DNA of 64,000 nucleotides from Candidatus Bipolaricaulota bacterium (GTDB taxonomy: Bacteria > Bipolaricaulota > Bipolaricaulia > UBA7950 > UBA9294). Where the stretch lies: NCBI GenBank assembly GCA_028278555.1, contig JANQEA010000043.1, forward strand, positions 124,001 to 188,000, given 5' to 3'. A model generated the notes under the pieces. That model was given only the letters and a program-made list of their open reading frames with translations, had not been told where the DNA came from and ran no database searches. This document shows positions 34,737 to 42,950 of the stretch, in pieces (position 1 is the first letter of the stretch; each line of letters starts with the position of its first letter). Position numbers and translations under genes: made by a program.

Positions 34737-35918
34737 CTAGGGATTACCCTCTTCTGGCGCCTCGGGCAGGCGCGGCCGAGTGTCGATCGGCTCGGCATCG
34801 GGGAGCTCTCTCGTCTCCCCGCCGAGGTCCTTGAACCGCCGGAGGGAGGGCATCAGACGCGACTGGAGGGACGCCATTGCCTGGTTGTACGTCTCGACGG
34901 ACTTCCCGAGGTTCTTTCCGTGGCTCGCCAAGTGCGAGAGGAAGGTGACGATCCGATCGTGAAGTTGCCGCCCTTCGCTGGCGATCGCCTCGGCGTTCTC
35001 GGCGACCTGCTGCTGCTGCCAGCCGAACGCGACGGCGCGGAGGAGTGCGAGGAGCGTTACCGGCGAGGCGACGAGGATATGCTGCCGGATTCCGTACTCG
35101 AGGAGCTCGGGATCCTTCTCGAACGCGGCCGAGAGGGCCGATTCAAACGGGACGAACATGACGACGAGTTCCGGTGCCCGGTCGAACTGCGCCCAATACT
35201 GCTTCCGCGAGAGATCCTGGATTCGTGAGCGCATCGCCCGCACGTGCTCGTCGAGCTTCGCCGACCGTCGATCGCCTTCGGCCTGCATCGCATCGAGGTA
35301 GGCAGTCGCCGATGCCTTTGCGTCGACCGGGAGAATGCCGCCGCTCGGGAGGCGGACGATCATGTCAGGGCGCCCCTCGTCGGTCGTCGTCTGCTCGTCG
35401 AAGTCGACGTGGGGGGACATGCCGGCCAGCTCGACGACACGGCGGAGCTGGAGTTCACCCCATCGGCCGCGGGCGGTCGGAGACTTGAGCGCCTGCTCGA
35501 GCGAGACGGTTGTCCGCTGGAGCTGCGACTGCGCCTCGCCGAGGGCTCGGAGCTGCTCGCCGAGCTTCCCGTATGCGCCCTCGCGCTTCGTCTCGAGGGC
35601 ACGGACCTGTTGATCCATCGTGTCGAGCTTCTGAGTCAGCGGATCGACGAGGACCTTCAGCTCTCGCTGTGCGTGGGTGAGGAACTGCTGCGAGTTCGAC
35701 GAGAGGGACTGGCTCGCCAGCGCGGTGAACGCCTCGCGGAGCTTCCCCTCGGCAGTCTCGGTCCATTCGGACTTCTCCCGTGCGACGCGAAGCTCCTCTT
35801 CGAGCCGCGCACCGGCGATCCTCAGATCGGAGACTCGTCGGGCTGCACGGAGCCACGAGAGCGCCCACCCGAGGATGAGGCCGAACACGAGGCCGACGAC
35901 GAGATAGATCCACTCCAT
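34737..35918 (-). CDS. rmuC: RmuC-family protein
   Basis: 393 residues. One N-terminal membrane helix (4-22), a long coiled coil (about 25-130), then the RmuC restriction-endonuclease-like domain with LRRVVELAGM, LPVDAKAS and VMFVPFESALSAA. Linked in E. coli to limiting recombination at inverted repeats. Downstream of the NTPase-fusion gene in the same direction. Confidence 0.9.
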   Translation of the reverse strand: MEWIYLVVGLVFGLILGWALSWLRAARRVSDLRIAGARLEEELRVAREKSEWTETAEGKLREAFTALASQSLSSNSQQFLTHAQRELKVLVDPLTQKLDTMDQQVRALETKREGAYGKLGEQLRALGEAQSQLQRTTVSLEQALKSPTARGRWGELQLRRVVELAGMSPHVDFDEQTTTDEGRPDMIVRLPSGGILPVDAKASATAYLDAMQAEGDRRSAKLDEHVRAMRSRIQDLSRKQYWAQFDRAPELVVMFVPFESALSAAFEKDPELLEYGIRQHILVASPVTLLALLRAVAFGWQQQQVAENAEAIASEGRQLHDRIVTFLSHLASHGKNLGKSVETYNQAMASLQSRLMPSLRRFKDLGGETRELPDAEPIDTRPRLPEAPEEGNP

Positions 35919-35974
35919 GGGACGTGCCTCCTTGGCGAGAGTCGGCCCACTGTAACGGCAAAGCTAGGAGAGAC

Positions 35975-36973
35975 TCAAGGAGTGTCCTCTGCCAGATCGA
36001 CCGTCCCTGACTCCCCGGTCGTTCCGCGGAGGTAGTGCCCACGGGCGCCGTCGATCCGGAGGAGGACGTAGTCTGGGTCGGACGGGCCGTCGGGCCAATC
36101 GTCACGCCATTCATCCTGCCAGAGCGACTCCTCGCGCTCCGGATCGACGATGACGTGAGCGAGGCCGTGGATCGCTGCGTAGTTGAAGCGTCCGGAGTCG
36201 ACGAACAGGACCGTGACGTGGGGATCGGCCTCGATCTGTGCGACCTTCCGCGAGGCACGAGAGGTGGCGAACCAGAGCCGGTTCGCTTCGCGGTCGACGA
36301 GGCGCATCGGGCGCGACTGAGGGTACTGATCCTGGCAGAGGGTGACGAGGAGCGGAAACGGGAGCGAGTCGACGATCTCCCAGAACGTCTGAACACCGGC
36401 TGGGCTCGCCACGCTTTCATCGAGCGCCTTCTTGGCGTGGAAGACGACGGGCGTTTCGATCTCGAACATCTGGACAACGTCGTCGACGAACTCCTCGCGG
36501 ACGAGGAGGACCGGGACGACGTCCGAAGCGAGGAGTCTCTTCACGGAGGCCGCATGGCCTCCGCCGCCGAGCTCGAGCCGACCGACCTCGTCGATGAAGA
36601 CGACGGAGGTCTCGTCGAGCGCGGCAGCCACGGCGCGCTCGGCCATCGCAAGGCCGTTCTCGGAGAGGAAGAACCGGCCGACCTGAACCCCGCCCGGGTC
36701 GAGCCCGGCGAACGGATGGGTCGTGTTGCTCGCGAGATCGATCAGCGAGTAGCCGACCGTTTCGTCGCCCTCAAGCTTCCTCGGTGCGAGGAACCCGCCG
36801 ACCCGGACTTCGGATTGTCGCAGGAGTGAGAGGAGCCGGAGGCCGGTCGCCGTCTTCCCGGACTCGATCCCGCCGACGAGAAGGACGGGCCGGATCGGCA
36901 CGCGGCCGCCGACCTGCGCGAGAATCTGGTTGAGCAACCCCTTCAGCGGCGAGGTCCGGCGCGGCTCCATCAT
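35975..36973 (-). CDS. NTPase (THEP1-like) fused to a pyridoxamine-oxidase-like flavin domain
   Basis: 332 residues with two unrelated parts. Residues ~20-190 form a P-loop NTPase with Walker A LVGGIESGKTATG and Walker B SVVFIDEVGRLE, as in THEP1 nucleoside triphosphatases. Residues ~200-320 look like a PNPOx-like split barrel of the general stress protein 26 type (RLWFATSRASRKVAQIEADPHVTVLFVD). I know no standard protein with this combination. It starts 3 bases after the PLP-enzyme stop, so it is co-transcribed with it. Its role, perhaps nucleotide hydrolysis tied to flavin or pterin, is unknown. Confidence 0.7.
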   Translation of the reverse strand: MMEPRRTSPLKGLLNQILAQVGGRVPIRPVLLVGGIESGKTATGLRLLSLLRQSEVRVGGFLAPRKLEGDETVGYSLIDLASNTTHPFAGLDPGGVQVGRFFLSENGLAMAERAVAAALDETSVVFIDEVGRLELGGGGHAASVKRLLASDVVPVLLVREEFVDDVVQMFEIETPVVFHAKKALDESVASPAGVQTFWEIVDSLPFPLLVTLCQDQYPQSRPMRLVDREANRLWFATSRASRKVAQIEADPHVTVLFVDSGRFNYAAIHGLAHVIVDPEREESLWQDEWRDDWPDGPSDPDYVLLRIDGARGHYLRGTTGESGTVDLAEDTP

Positions 36974-36976
36974 CTC

Positions 36977-38458
36977 CTAGCCTGCACCTCGGAGTTCGGC
37001 GAGCAGCCCGACCTGCTCGTTGAATGCCTCGATCTGCTCGTCGATCTTCGGAACCATCGCGTGGATCCGATCCCAGTAGTCGGGGTAGTCGTACCACTGC
37101 GCGTCGAGTTCGTCGACCGACTTCCCGAGCTGCTCGATCCACGTGAAGTACTTCAGGTTGTGGATCCGCTTTCGATCCTGGTGCCGGAGCTCGAGCGTGT
37201 GGTCGGTCTTGATCCCGCGCAGGTGCGCGTTGTAGTCGATCGCGGCGTCCGTCTCGGAGTAGGGGCCGTGCGCCTCGTTCAGCTCGTCGAGGCGGCTCTG
37301 GTAGAGTTCCATCGAGTCGGTCAGAACGGTCAGCACGACATCGCGTCCGGTCAGCTCGTAGTACTTGGCGAACTTGATCGCCGAGAGCGTGTTCGCGATC
37401 CCCGAGATGCCGAGGAGATCGAGCTGCTCGACGAGTCCGGTCGGAACGCCCCGCGACTGGAGATAGGCGCGGCCGGCGTCCTCGTTGAACAAGCGGATCA
37501 GCCGGATGCAATCCTCGTCGTCGATCCCGGTGACCATGTCGGTGTTCCGGGCGTTGTGGATCCACGGGACGTGCTTGTCGCCGATCCCCTCGATCCGATG
37601 ACCGCCGAACCCGTTCTCGAGGAGCGTCGGACACTGGAGCGCCTCGGAGACAACGAGCTTGCTCCCGGGGTGGATCTCCTTCAGGTAGTCGCCGCATCCC
37701 ATCGTCCCGGCCGATCCGGAGGTAAGGACAACACCGGCATATCTGCCCTCGCCGAGTTCGGCGTCGAGAACTTCCCCCATCGCGTGGCCGGTTACTTCGT
37801 AGTGCCACAGGTGATTTCCCGGCTCGTCGAACTGGTTGAAGATCATCACGTTGTCGCGCGTCGACTGGAGCTCGATGCACTTCTGGAAGATCTCCCAGAC
37901 GTTCGACTCGCAGCCGGGCGTCGCGATCACTTCGCCGGCGATCGCTTCGAGCCACTCGAACCGCTCGCGCGACATCTCTTCCGGCAGGATCGCGATCGAC
38001 TCGCATCCGAGGAGGTTCGAGTTGTACGCCCCGCCGCGGCAGTAGTTCCCCGTTGACGGCCAGACGGCCTTGTGGAACGTCGGGTCGAACTGCCCGGTGA
38101 CCAGGCGAGGGACGAGGCAGCCGAACGTGGCGCCGACCTTATGCGCACCGGTCGGGAACCACTTCCCGACGAGGGCGATGATCCGCGCCGGCACGCCGGT
38201 CAGCTCCGGGGGGAACTCGACATAGTTGACGCCGCCGTATCCGCCGCCGTGGGCCGTTGGCTCGTTGTGCCACGTGATCCGGAAGAGGTTGAGTGGGTGG
38301 AGATCCCAGAGGCCGATGTCGCCGAGCTTGTCGACGATTGATGTCGGGGTCTGGTTCGGATCGCGCATCTGGGCGAACGTCGGGATGATGATTCCGCGCT
38401 CGCGGGCGCGCTCGACGGTCCGCTGAAGCCGTTCTTCGTTTCGTGTCAGGTCGATCAT
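36977..38458 (-). CDS. Fold-type II PLP-dependent enzyme, possible ammonia-lyase
   Basis: 493 residues of the tryptophan synthase beta/threonine synthase superfamily. Lys107 in FPTGAHKVGATF is the likely Schiff-base lysine, and VLTSGSAGTMGCG fits the phosphate-binding loop. Its place matches that of the diaminopropionate ammonia-lyase ygeX in the E. coli yge/yqe cluster, but it is about 95 residues longer and sequence alone does not justify that name. Beta-elimination on an amino acid such as 2,3-diaminopropionate is a reasonable guess. It is divergent from the amidohydrolase gene across a shared regulatory region; GCAGGAGG precedes ATG 38458. Confidence 0.75.
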   Translation of the reverse strand: MIDLTRNEERLQRTVERARERGIIIPTFAQMRDPNQTPTSIVDKLGDIGLWDLHPLNLFRITWHNEPTAHGGGYGGVNYVEFPPELTGVPARIIALVGKWFPTGAHKVGATFGCLVPRLVTGQFDPTFHKAVWPSTGNYCRGGAYNSNLLGCESIAILPEEMSRERFEWLEAIAGEVIATPGCESNVWEIFQKCIELQSTRDNVMIFNQFDEPGNHLWHYEVTGHAMGEVLDAELGEGRYAGVVLTSGSAGTMGCGDYLKEIHPGSKLVVSEALQCPTLLENGFGGHRIEGIGDKHVPWIHNARNTDMVTGIDDEDCIRLIRLFNEDAGRAYLQSRGVPTGLVEQLDLLGISGIANTLSAIKFAKYYELTGRDVVLTVLTDSMELYQSRLDELNEAHGPYSETDAAIDYNAHLRGIKTDHTLELRHQDRKRIHNLKYFTWIEQLGKSVDELDAQWYDYPDYWDRIHAMVPKIDEQIEAFNEQVGLLAELRGAG

Positions 38459-38481
38459 GATCCTCCTGCTCGCCGGCTGGA

Positions 38482-38510
38482 TTGTGCGGCGGGTTTGGCA
38501 ATGCTATCAT
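38482..38510 (+). promoter_or_regulatory. Promoter of the dihydropyrimidinase-type gene
   Basis: TTGTGC (38482-38487), 17-bp spacer, TATCAT (38505-38510). On the opposite strand TTGAAA-18-TAGCAT reads toward the PLP-enzyme gene, so two divergent promoters overlap here. The conserved 20-bp box covers this -10. Confidence 0.6.
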
Positions 38511-38522
38511 GCAGCTTGGCCG
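38503..38522 (+). promoter_or_regulatory. Putative GntR operator, copy 1
   Basis: GCTATCATGCAGCTTGGCCG. It matches 18 of 20 bases with copy 2 before the GntR gene (39961-39980), at the same offset from the -10 box. It lies between the -35 and -10 of the divergent PLP-enzyme promoter, so one bound protein could control both directions. No clear dyad is seen. Confidence 0.55.
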
Positions 38523-38564
38523 GTTTTCAAGAATCCTGTTGGGAAGGGAGATCCGTCGATTCCG

Positions 38565-39935
38565 ATGCACGAACTCGTCGTTCAAGGAGGGACAGTTGTC
38601 ACGCCTCTGTCGGTGACGTCGGCCGACATCGGGATCGACGGCGGGACGATTCGTGCGATTGGGCCGGGTCTGGCCGGCGAGCGGACGATCGACGCGGGGG
38701 GGAAGCTCGTCTTCCCCGGCGTGATCGACGCGCATACGCACATGGCCCTCCCTGTCGCCGGGACCCGATCGTGCGACGATTTCCACACCGGAACGGTCGC
38801 CGCCGCCTGCGGCGGGGTGACAACGATCATCGACTTCACCGTCGGGACGCAGGAGACGACGATCCCCGACGAGATCGAGCGCCGGCTGAACGAGGTCGCC
38901 GAAGCGGTCGTCGACGTCGCTTTGCACGGCGAGGTGATCGGCTGGGAGCCGGGAGCGGAGGAGGAGTTCGCCGAGGCGGTTCGACGCGGGGTGACGAGCT
39001 TCAAGTTCTACACCGCCTACGAGGACTCGGGGCGTCGGACGTCGCCCGCGGTGATGAAGCGGGCGTTCGAGATCCTCGCCGACCTCGGCGCCGGCGCGCT
39101 CGTCCACTGCGAAGACGAGGGGCTAATCCGCTCGATCGCCGACAGCCTCGCTCCGACGGAACTCGCGGAGATGGCGACGCTCGCGATCGCCCGGCCGGAC
39201 CTTTGCGAGGGGGCAGCGGTGACGCAGGTCGGACGGCTCGCCGAGGAGACCGGCTGCCCGACCCACATCGTCCACGTCAGCTCGGCCCTCGGCCTCGCCG
39301 CGGTCCGCGAGGCGCGCAGTCGAGGGGCGCGGCTGACAGCGGAGACCTGCCCGCAGTACCTGGTTCTGACCGCCGAGAGCTACGATCGGATGGACGGACA
39401 CCTGTTCGCCGCCAGTCCGGCGCTCCGGACCGACGCCGATCAGCGAGCCCTCTGGAAGGGGCTGCGCCGACAGGAGATCGACCTGATCGCGACCGATCAC
39501 TGCCCGTTCACGCGCGAGCAAAAAACGTGGCGGGGATCGTTCACCGACCTGCCGTACGGACTCCCCGGCGTCGAGACGCTCCTTCCGCTCGTCTATTCCG
39601 AGGGAGTTGGGAAGGGCCTTCTCCATCTTCCGGATGTTCCACGGCTCCTGAGCGAGGGGCCGGCGCGTGTCTACGGACTCTATCCTCGCAAAGGCGCGAT
39701 CGAGGTCGGCGCCGACGCGGATCTCGTCGTCTTCGATCCGGACGAGACGTGGGAGATCGACCCGAACGAACTCCACATGCGGACCGACTTCTCTCCGTAC
39801 GAGGGGTGGACCGTCACCGGGAGGGTGACGACGACCCTTTTGCGTGGGGATGTCATCTTCGCGGATGGGGAGATTTCGGCGGAACGCGGACGGGGACGGT
39901 TCCTGTTCCGTGAAGTGGGCGTGAACCGCGTTTGA
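38565..39935 (+). CDS. Dihydropyrimidinase/hydantoinase-type cyclic amidase
   Basis: 456-residue amidohydrolase that opens cyclic ureides such as dihydropyrimidines, hydantoin or allantoin. Metal motifs are clear: DAHTHM (first HxH), SFKFYTAYED with the Lys that is carboxylated, LVHCEDEG, HIVHVSSALG and ATDHCPF. ATG 38565 is chosen because the family begins MHELVVQGGTVVTP; GGGAAGGGAG lies 14 bases upstream, a little far. It lies beside a GntR regulator, carbamate kinase and carbamoyltransferases, which fits a ring-opening step of an energy-yielding ureide pathway. Confidence 0.9.
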   Translation: MHELVVQGGTVVTPLSVTSADIGIDGGTIRAIGPGLAGERTIDAGGKLVFPGVIDAHTHMALPVAGTRSCDDFHTGTVAAACGGVTTIIDFTVGTQETTIPDEIERRLNEVAEAVVDVALHGEVIGWEPGAEEEFAEAVRRGVTSFKFYTAYEDSGRRTSPAVMKRAFEILADLGAGALVHCEDEGLIRSIADSLAPTELAEMATLAIARPDLCEGAAVTQVGRLAEETGCPTHIVHVSSALGLAAVREARSRGARLTAETCPQYLVLTAESYDRMDGHLFAASPALRTDADQRALWKGLRRQEIDLIATDHCPFTREQKTWRGSFTDLPYGLPGVETLLPLVYSEGVGKGLLHLPDVPRLLSEGPARVYGLYPRKGAIEVGADADLVVFDPDETWEIDPNELHMRTDFSPYEGWTVTGRVTTTLLRGDVIFADGEISAERGRGRFLFREVGVNRV

Positions 39936-39939
39936 TCGA

Positions 39940-39968
39940 TTGCGACCCCGAACTCGCCTAGCTATCAT
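39940..39968 (+). promoter_or_regulatory. Promoter of the GntR regulator gene
   Basis: TTGCGA (39940-39945), 17-bp spacer, TATCAT (39963-39968), closely resembling the amidohydrolase promoter. The leader of about 28 bases holds GAGAGGAGGGA before ATG 40003. Confidence 0.6.
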
Positions 39969-39980
39969 ACAACTTGGCCG
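39961..39980 (+). promoter_or_regulatory. Putative GntR operator, copy 2
   Basis: GCTATCATACAACTTGGCCG covers the -10 box and expected transcription start of the GntR gene. It differs from copy 1 by two G/A changes only. This placement suggests autorepression by the encoded GntR protein. Confidence 0.55.
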
Positions 39981-40002
39981 AACGACCCCGAGAGGAGGGA
40001 CG

Positions 40003-40710
40003 ATGGCGTTCGAGAAGGTCCGACCGCGCAAGGTGACTGCGATCGCCGCGGAGCAGATTGTCGAGGCGATTCAGCGTGGCGACTACCCGCTGGGGAGCAA
40101 GCTCCCCTCCGAGTTCGAGCTTGCCGAGCAGATGGGCGTCAGCCGACCGTCGATCCGCGAGGCGCTCAGCGCGCTGCAGGCGATGTCGATCATCGAATCG
40201 CGACCGGGGAGCGGAAACTACGTGGTCCGGGCGCCGTCCACGCATGACGAGACGCACACGGTCCACATGATCGAGTCCGAGACCGGGTGCTTGGAAGTCA
40301 TGGAAGCGCGTCGCGCACTCGAACCGCCGGTCGCCGCGATGATCGCCGAAGCCGGGCTGGAGGGGAATCTCTCCGAGCTGAAAGAGACGGTCGAGATTAT
40401 GCGAGATCACGCGGCTCGGGACGACTTTGACGCATACTTCGATGCCGACAAGTCGTTCCACGTCGCCCTCGCGGAAGCGACCGGCAATCCCCTCGTGTCG
40501 GCGGCCCTTGCGCCGCTGATCCGAACGATGGATCAGCGCGTCTACCGGGAATTTACGCGTCACTACTACTTGAAGAACGTCGAGGATCTTCAGCAGGTCG
40601 TCGATCTTCACGCAGAGATCGTCGAGGCGATCGAAGCGAGCGACGGGGAGACGGCCGAAGCGAAGATGGTCGAGCACTGGACGAGGATGAAGGAAATCTG
40701 GGAAGCCTGA
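40003..40710 (+). CDS. GntR-family regulator with FCD domain
   Basis: 235 residues. N-terminal winged helix with the GntR signature (GSKLPSEFELAEQMGVSRPSIREAL and SRPGSGNYV), then an all-helical FCD ligand domain from about residue 95. FCD sensors bind organic acids and are often autoregulatory. The gene sits between the amidohydrolase and carbamate kinase genes, and the repeated 20-bp box before both it and the amidohydrolase points to local control of this pathway. The ATG has GAGAGGAGGGA. A 17-bp perfect hairpin spans its stop codon. Confidence 0.92.
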   Translation: MAFEKVRPRKVTAIAAEQIVEAIQRGDYPLGSKLPSEFELAEQMGVSRPSIREALSALQAMSIIESRPGSGNYVVRAPSTHDETHTVHMIESETGCLEVMEARRALEPPVAAMIAEAGLEGNLSELKETVEIMRDHAARDDFDAYFDADKSFHVALAEATGNPLVSAALAPLIRTMDQRVYREFTRHYYLKNVEDLQQVVDLHAEIVEAIEASDGETAEAKMVEHWTRMKEIWEA

Positions 40711-40745
40711 GCAGGGCGTTGTACGACTCCCTGCTCAGGCTTCCC
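40700..40745 (+). terminator. 17-bp perfect hairpin spanning the GntR stop codon
   Basis: GGGAAGCCTGAGCAGGG (40700-40716) pairs perfectly with CCCTGCTCAGGCTTCCC (40729-40745), 12-base loop. The 5' arm holds the last two codons and the TGA (40708-40710). No T-run follows. Confidence 0.6.
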
Positions 40746-40775
40746 CAAGAGAATCCGCGAGCGGATTCTCTTGGG
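40744..40775 (+). terminator. Second tandem hairpin after the GntR gene
   Basis: CCCAAGAGAATCCGC (40744-40758) and GCGGATTCTCTTGGG (40761-40775) are perfect inverted repeats with almost no loop; it starts where the previous hairpin ends. Only TTGGGAGTG follows. The region to 40860 holds no gene. Confidence 0.55.
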
Positions 40776-40860
40776 AGTGTGACCTACAAGAACGGCGGAC
40801 CCGCCGGAGCCGGTGGGTTCGTGTCAAAGGACAGAGACTCGAAATCGGAAGGGTGATCGG

Positions 40861-41817
40861 ATGACTGGTGAGAAGAAACTGGTGGTCGTTGCACTCGGCG
40901 GAAACGCGATTCTGCAACCGGGGCAGCGGGGGACGTTCGACGAGCAAATGGCGAATGTTCACACCACGTGCGAGCAGCTCGCGCAGATGGTCGAGTCGGG
41001 CAAGTACAAGATCGTCGTCACGCACGGCAACGGTCCGCAGGTCGGCAACCTCCTGCTTCAGAACGAGGCGGGCAAAGAGGTCGCTGAGCCGATGCCGCTC
41101 TTTGTCTGCGGCGCCGAGAGTCAGGGCCTGATCGGCCTGATGATCCAACAGAACCTGGGCAACCTGCTCGCGGCCAAGGGCAAAGGCGACATTCCGATCG
41201 CCACCGTCGTGACGCAGGTCGTCGTCGACAAGAACGACGATGCCTTCGTCAATCCGACCAAGCCCGTCGGCCCCTTCTACTCCGAGGAGGAGGCCAAGGC
41301 ACTCGAGTCCGACAAGGGCTACAACGTGCGCGAGGATGCCGGCCGCGGATGGCGACGCGTCGTCCCCTCACCGAATCCGATCGAGATCAACGAGAAGGCG
41401 GCGATTCGCCAGCTCGTGGACGCCCGCTCGATCGTCATTGCTTCCGGTGGGGGCGGGATCCCGGTCATCAAGGAGAACGGAAAGCTGCAGGGCGTTGACG
41501 CGGTCATCGACAAGGATCTGGCCGGCGAGCGGCTGGCCGTCGATGTCGGCGCGCCCGTGTTCATGGTGCTGACCGACGTCGACAGCGTGCGTCTGAACTA
41601 CAACTCGCCGGAGGAGAAGGCGCTTTCGCAGATCACCGTGACCGAAGCCAAGCAGTATGCAGAAGAGGGCCATTTCGCCAAGGGCTCGATGGAACCCAAG
41701 GTGCGCGCAGCCGTCCGTTTCGTGGAGGCTGGCGGTGAGAAGGCCGTAATCACATCGCTCGACAAGGCGTTTGACGCGCTCGAAGGTCGGGCTGGAACGA
41801 CCATCGTCAAGGGATAG
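40861..41817 (+). CDS. Carbamate kinase
   Basis: 318-residue amino-acid-kinase-fold enzyme that makes ATP from carbamoyl phosphate and ADP, releasing ammonia and CO2. Typical motifs: VVALGGNAIL, VVTHGNGPQVGNLLLQNE, RRVVPSPNP, IASGGGGIPV, DKDLAGERLA and FAKGSMEPKVRAA. ATG 40861 has GGAAGGG upstream. With two carbamoyltransferase genes downstream it forms the ATP-forming end of the pathway, equivalent to yqeA of E. coli or arcC of arginine deiminase systems. Confidence 0.95.
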   Translation: MTGEKKLVVVALGGNAILQPGQRGTFDEQMANVHTTCEQLAQMVESGKYKIVVTHGNGPQVGNLLLQNEAGKEVAEPMPLFVCGAESQGLIGLMIQQNLGNLLAAKGKGDIPIATVVTQVVVDKNDDAFVNPTKPVGPFYSEEEAKALESDKGYNVREDAGRGWRRVVPSPNPIEINEKAAIRQLVDARSIVIASGGGGIPVIKENGKLQGVDAVIDKDLAGERLAVDVGAPVFMVLTDVDSVRLNYNSPEEKALSQITVTEAKQYAEEGHFAKGSMEPKVRAAVRFVEAGGEKAVITSLDKAFDALEGRAGTTIVKG

Positions 41818-41831
41818 CCAAGGAGGAGACC

Positions 41832-42869
41832 ATGTCCAACACGACCCTGAGAGGGCGCGATTTCATTACCTGGCTCGATTTCGAACGCGACGAGATCGAG
41901 GCAATGCTCGATGCCGCCCACGACCTGAAGCGCAAGTTCATCCGCCGCGAGCCGCACAAGGTGCTCGACGGCCAGACGCTGCACATGCTCTTCTACAACA
42001 CGTCCCTTCGAACGCGGAACTCGTTCGAGGCGGGCATGACCCAGCTCGGCGGGCACGCTCACTTCCTGCAGTCGGACGTCGTCTACACCCCGGCGCTGAA
42101 GGGTGAGGAGATCGCCTACAAGACAGAGCGCATCTCGGACGTGGCTCGCGTTCTTGCGGAGATGGGCGACGCGATCGCCATCCGCATCTACGGCAAGCCG
42201 ACGAGCTGGTCGTATGGAAAGGGCGACCGGATCATCCGCGAGTTTGCGGAGTGGTCGAAGGTTCCCGTCATCAACATGGAAGACGACATGTACCACCCGT
42301 GCCAGGCGCTCGCCGATGTGATGACGATGCAGGAGAAGCTTGGGCACAACCTGCAGGGCAAGAAGTTCGTCATGAGCTGGGCGTACTCGGGCTCGGTCGC
42401 CAAGCCCCTCGCTGTCCCGCAGTCGGCCATCGTGTCGGCGGCGATGATGGGCATGGACGTGACGCTCGCTCATCCGGTGGGCCTCGACCTCGATCCGAAC
42501 GTCCTTCAGGCGACGAAGAAGCTCGCGGTGAAGAACGGCGGTGCGTTCACCATCACGCACGACAACATGGACAAGACGTTCCAGGACGCAGTCGTGGTCT
42601 ATCCCAAGGCGTGGACTTCACAGCCCACGGATGGTGGCGCGTGGGACGAGGAGAAGGCCAAGGCCATCTTCGAGGCGAACAAGGACTGGATCTGCACCGA
42701 AGACAAGATGAAGCTGACGGACGACGCAATCTACATGCATTGTCTTCCCGCCGACCGCGACATGGAGGTCACCGACGAAGTCATCGACGGCCCGAACTCC
42801 GTGATCATCGAAGAGGCGGCGAACCGGCTGCATGCGCAGAAGGGGATGATGGCCCTGATCATGGCCTAG
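41832..42869 (+). CDS. Carbamoyltransferase, SLRTR type
   Basis: 345 residues of the aspartate/ornithine carbamoyltransferase fold. The carbamoyl-phosphate motif reads NTSLRTRNSF, with SLRT in place of the usual STRT, as I recall for acetyl- or succinylornithine-type and other knotted carbamoyltransferases. MYHPCQALADVMT and MHCLPADRDMEVTDEVIDG are also present. In this setting it probably runs in the phosphorolytic direction, giving carbamoyl phosphate for the kinase. The other substrate (ornithine, oxamate, 2,3-diaminopropionate derivatives or similar) is unknown. AAGGAGGAG precedes the ATG, 14 bases after carbamate kinase. Confidence 0.9.
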   Translation: MSNTTLRGRDFITWLDFERDEIEAMLDAAHDLKRKFIRREPHKVLDGQTLHMLFYNTSLRTRNSFEAGMTQLGGHAHFLQSDVVYTPALKGEEIAYKTERISDVARVLAEMGDAIAIRIYGKPTSWSYGKGDRIIREFAEWSKVPVINMEDDMYHPCQALADVMTMQEKLGHNLQGKKFVMSWAYSGSVAKPLAVPQSAIVSAAMMGMDVTLAHPVGLDLDPNVLQATKKLAVKNGGAFTITHDNMDKTFQDAVVVYPKAWTSQPTDGGAWDEEKAKAIFEANKDWICTEDKMKLTDDAIYMHCLPADRDMEVTDEVIDGPNSVIIEEAANRLHAQKGMMALIMA

Positions 42870-42890
42870 GATCAAAGACACGAAGAGTCA

Positions 42891-42933
42891 CAACGCAGAG
42901 GACGCAGTGCAGAGACGTAGAGGGCGCGGAGGG
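42891..42933 (+). repeat. Left inverted repeat of the GxxExxY insert
   Basis: The sequence begins CAACGCAGAGGACGCAGTGC and continues with AGAGGGCGCGGAGG. It is built of CGCAGAGG-like units and matches, in inverted orientation, the repeat after the GxxExxY gene (43354-43382). Confidence 0.65.
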
Positions 42934-42950
42934 AGACTCAGGAGAGCCCG

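Noticed and set aside
36977..38458. Calling the PLP enzyme diaminopropionate ammonia-lyase (ygeX)
   Set aside because: Context fits, but the protein is about 95 residues longer and I cannot confirm the substrate motifs, so only the fold is stated.
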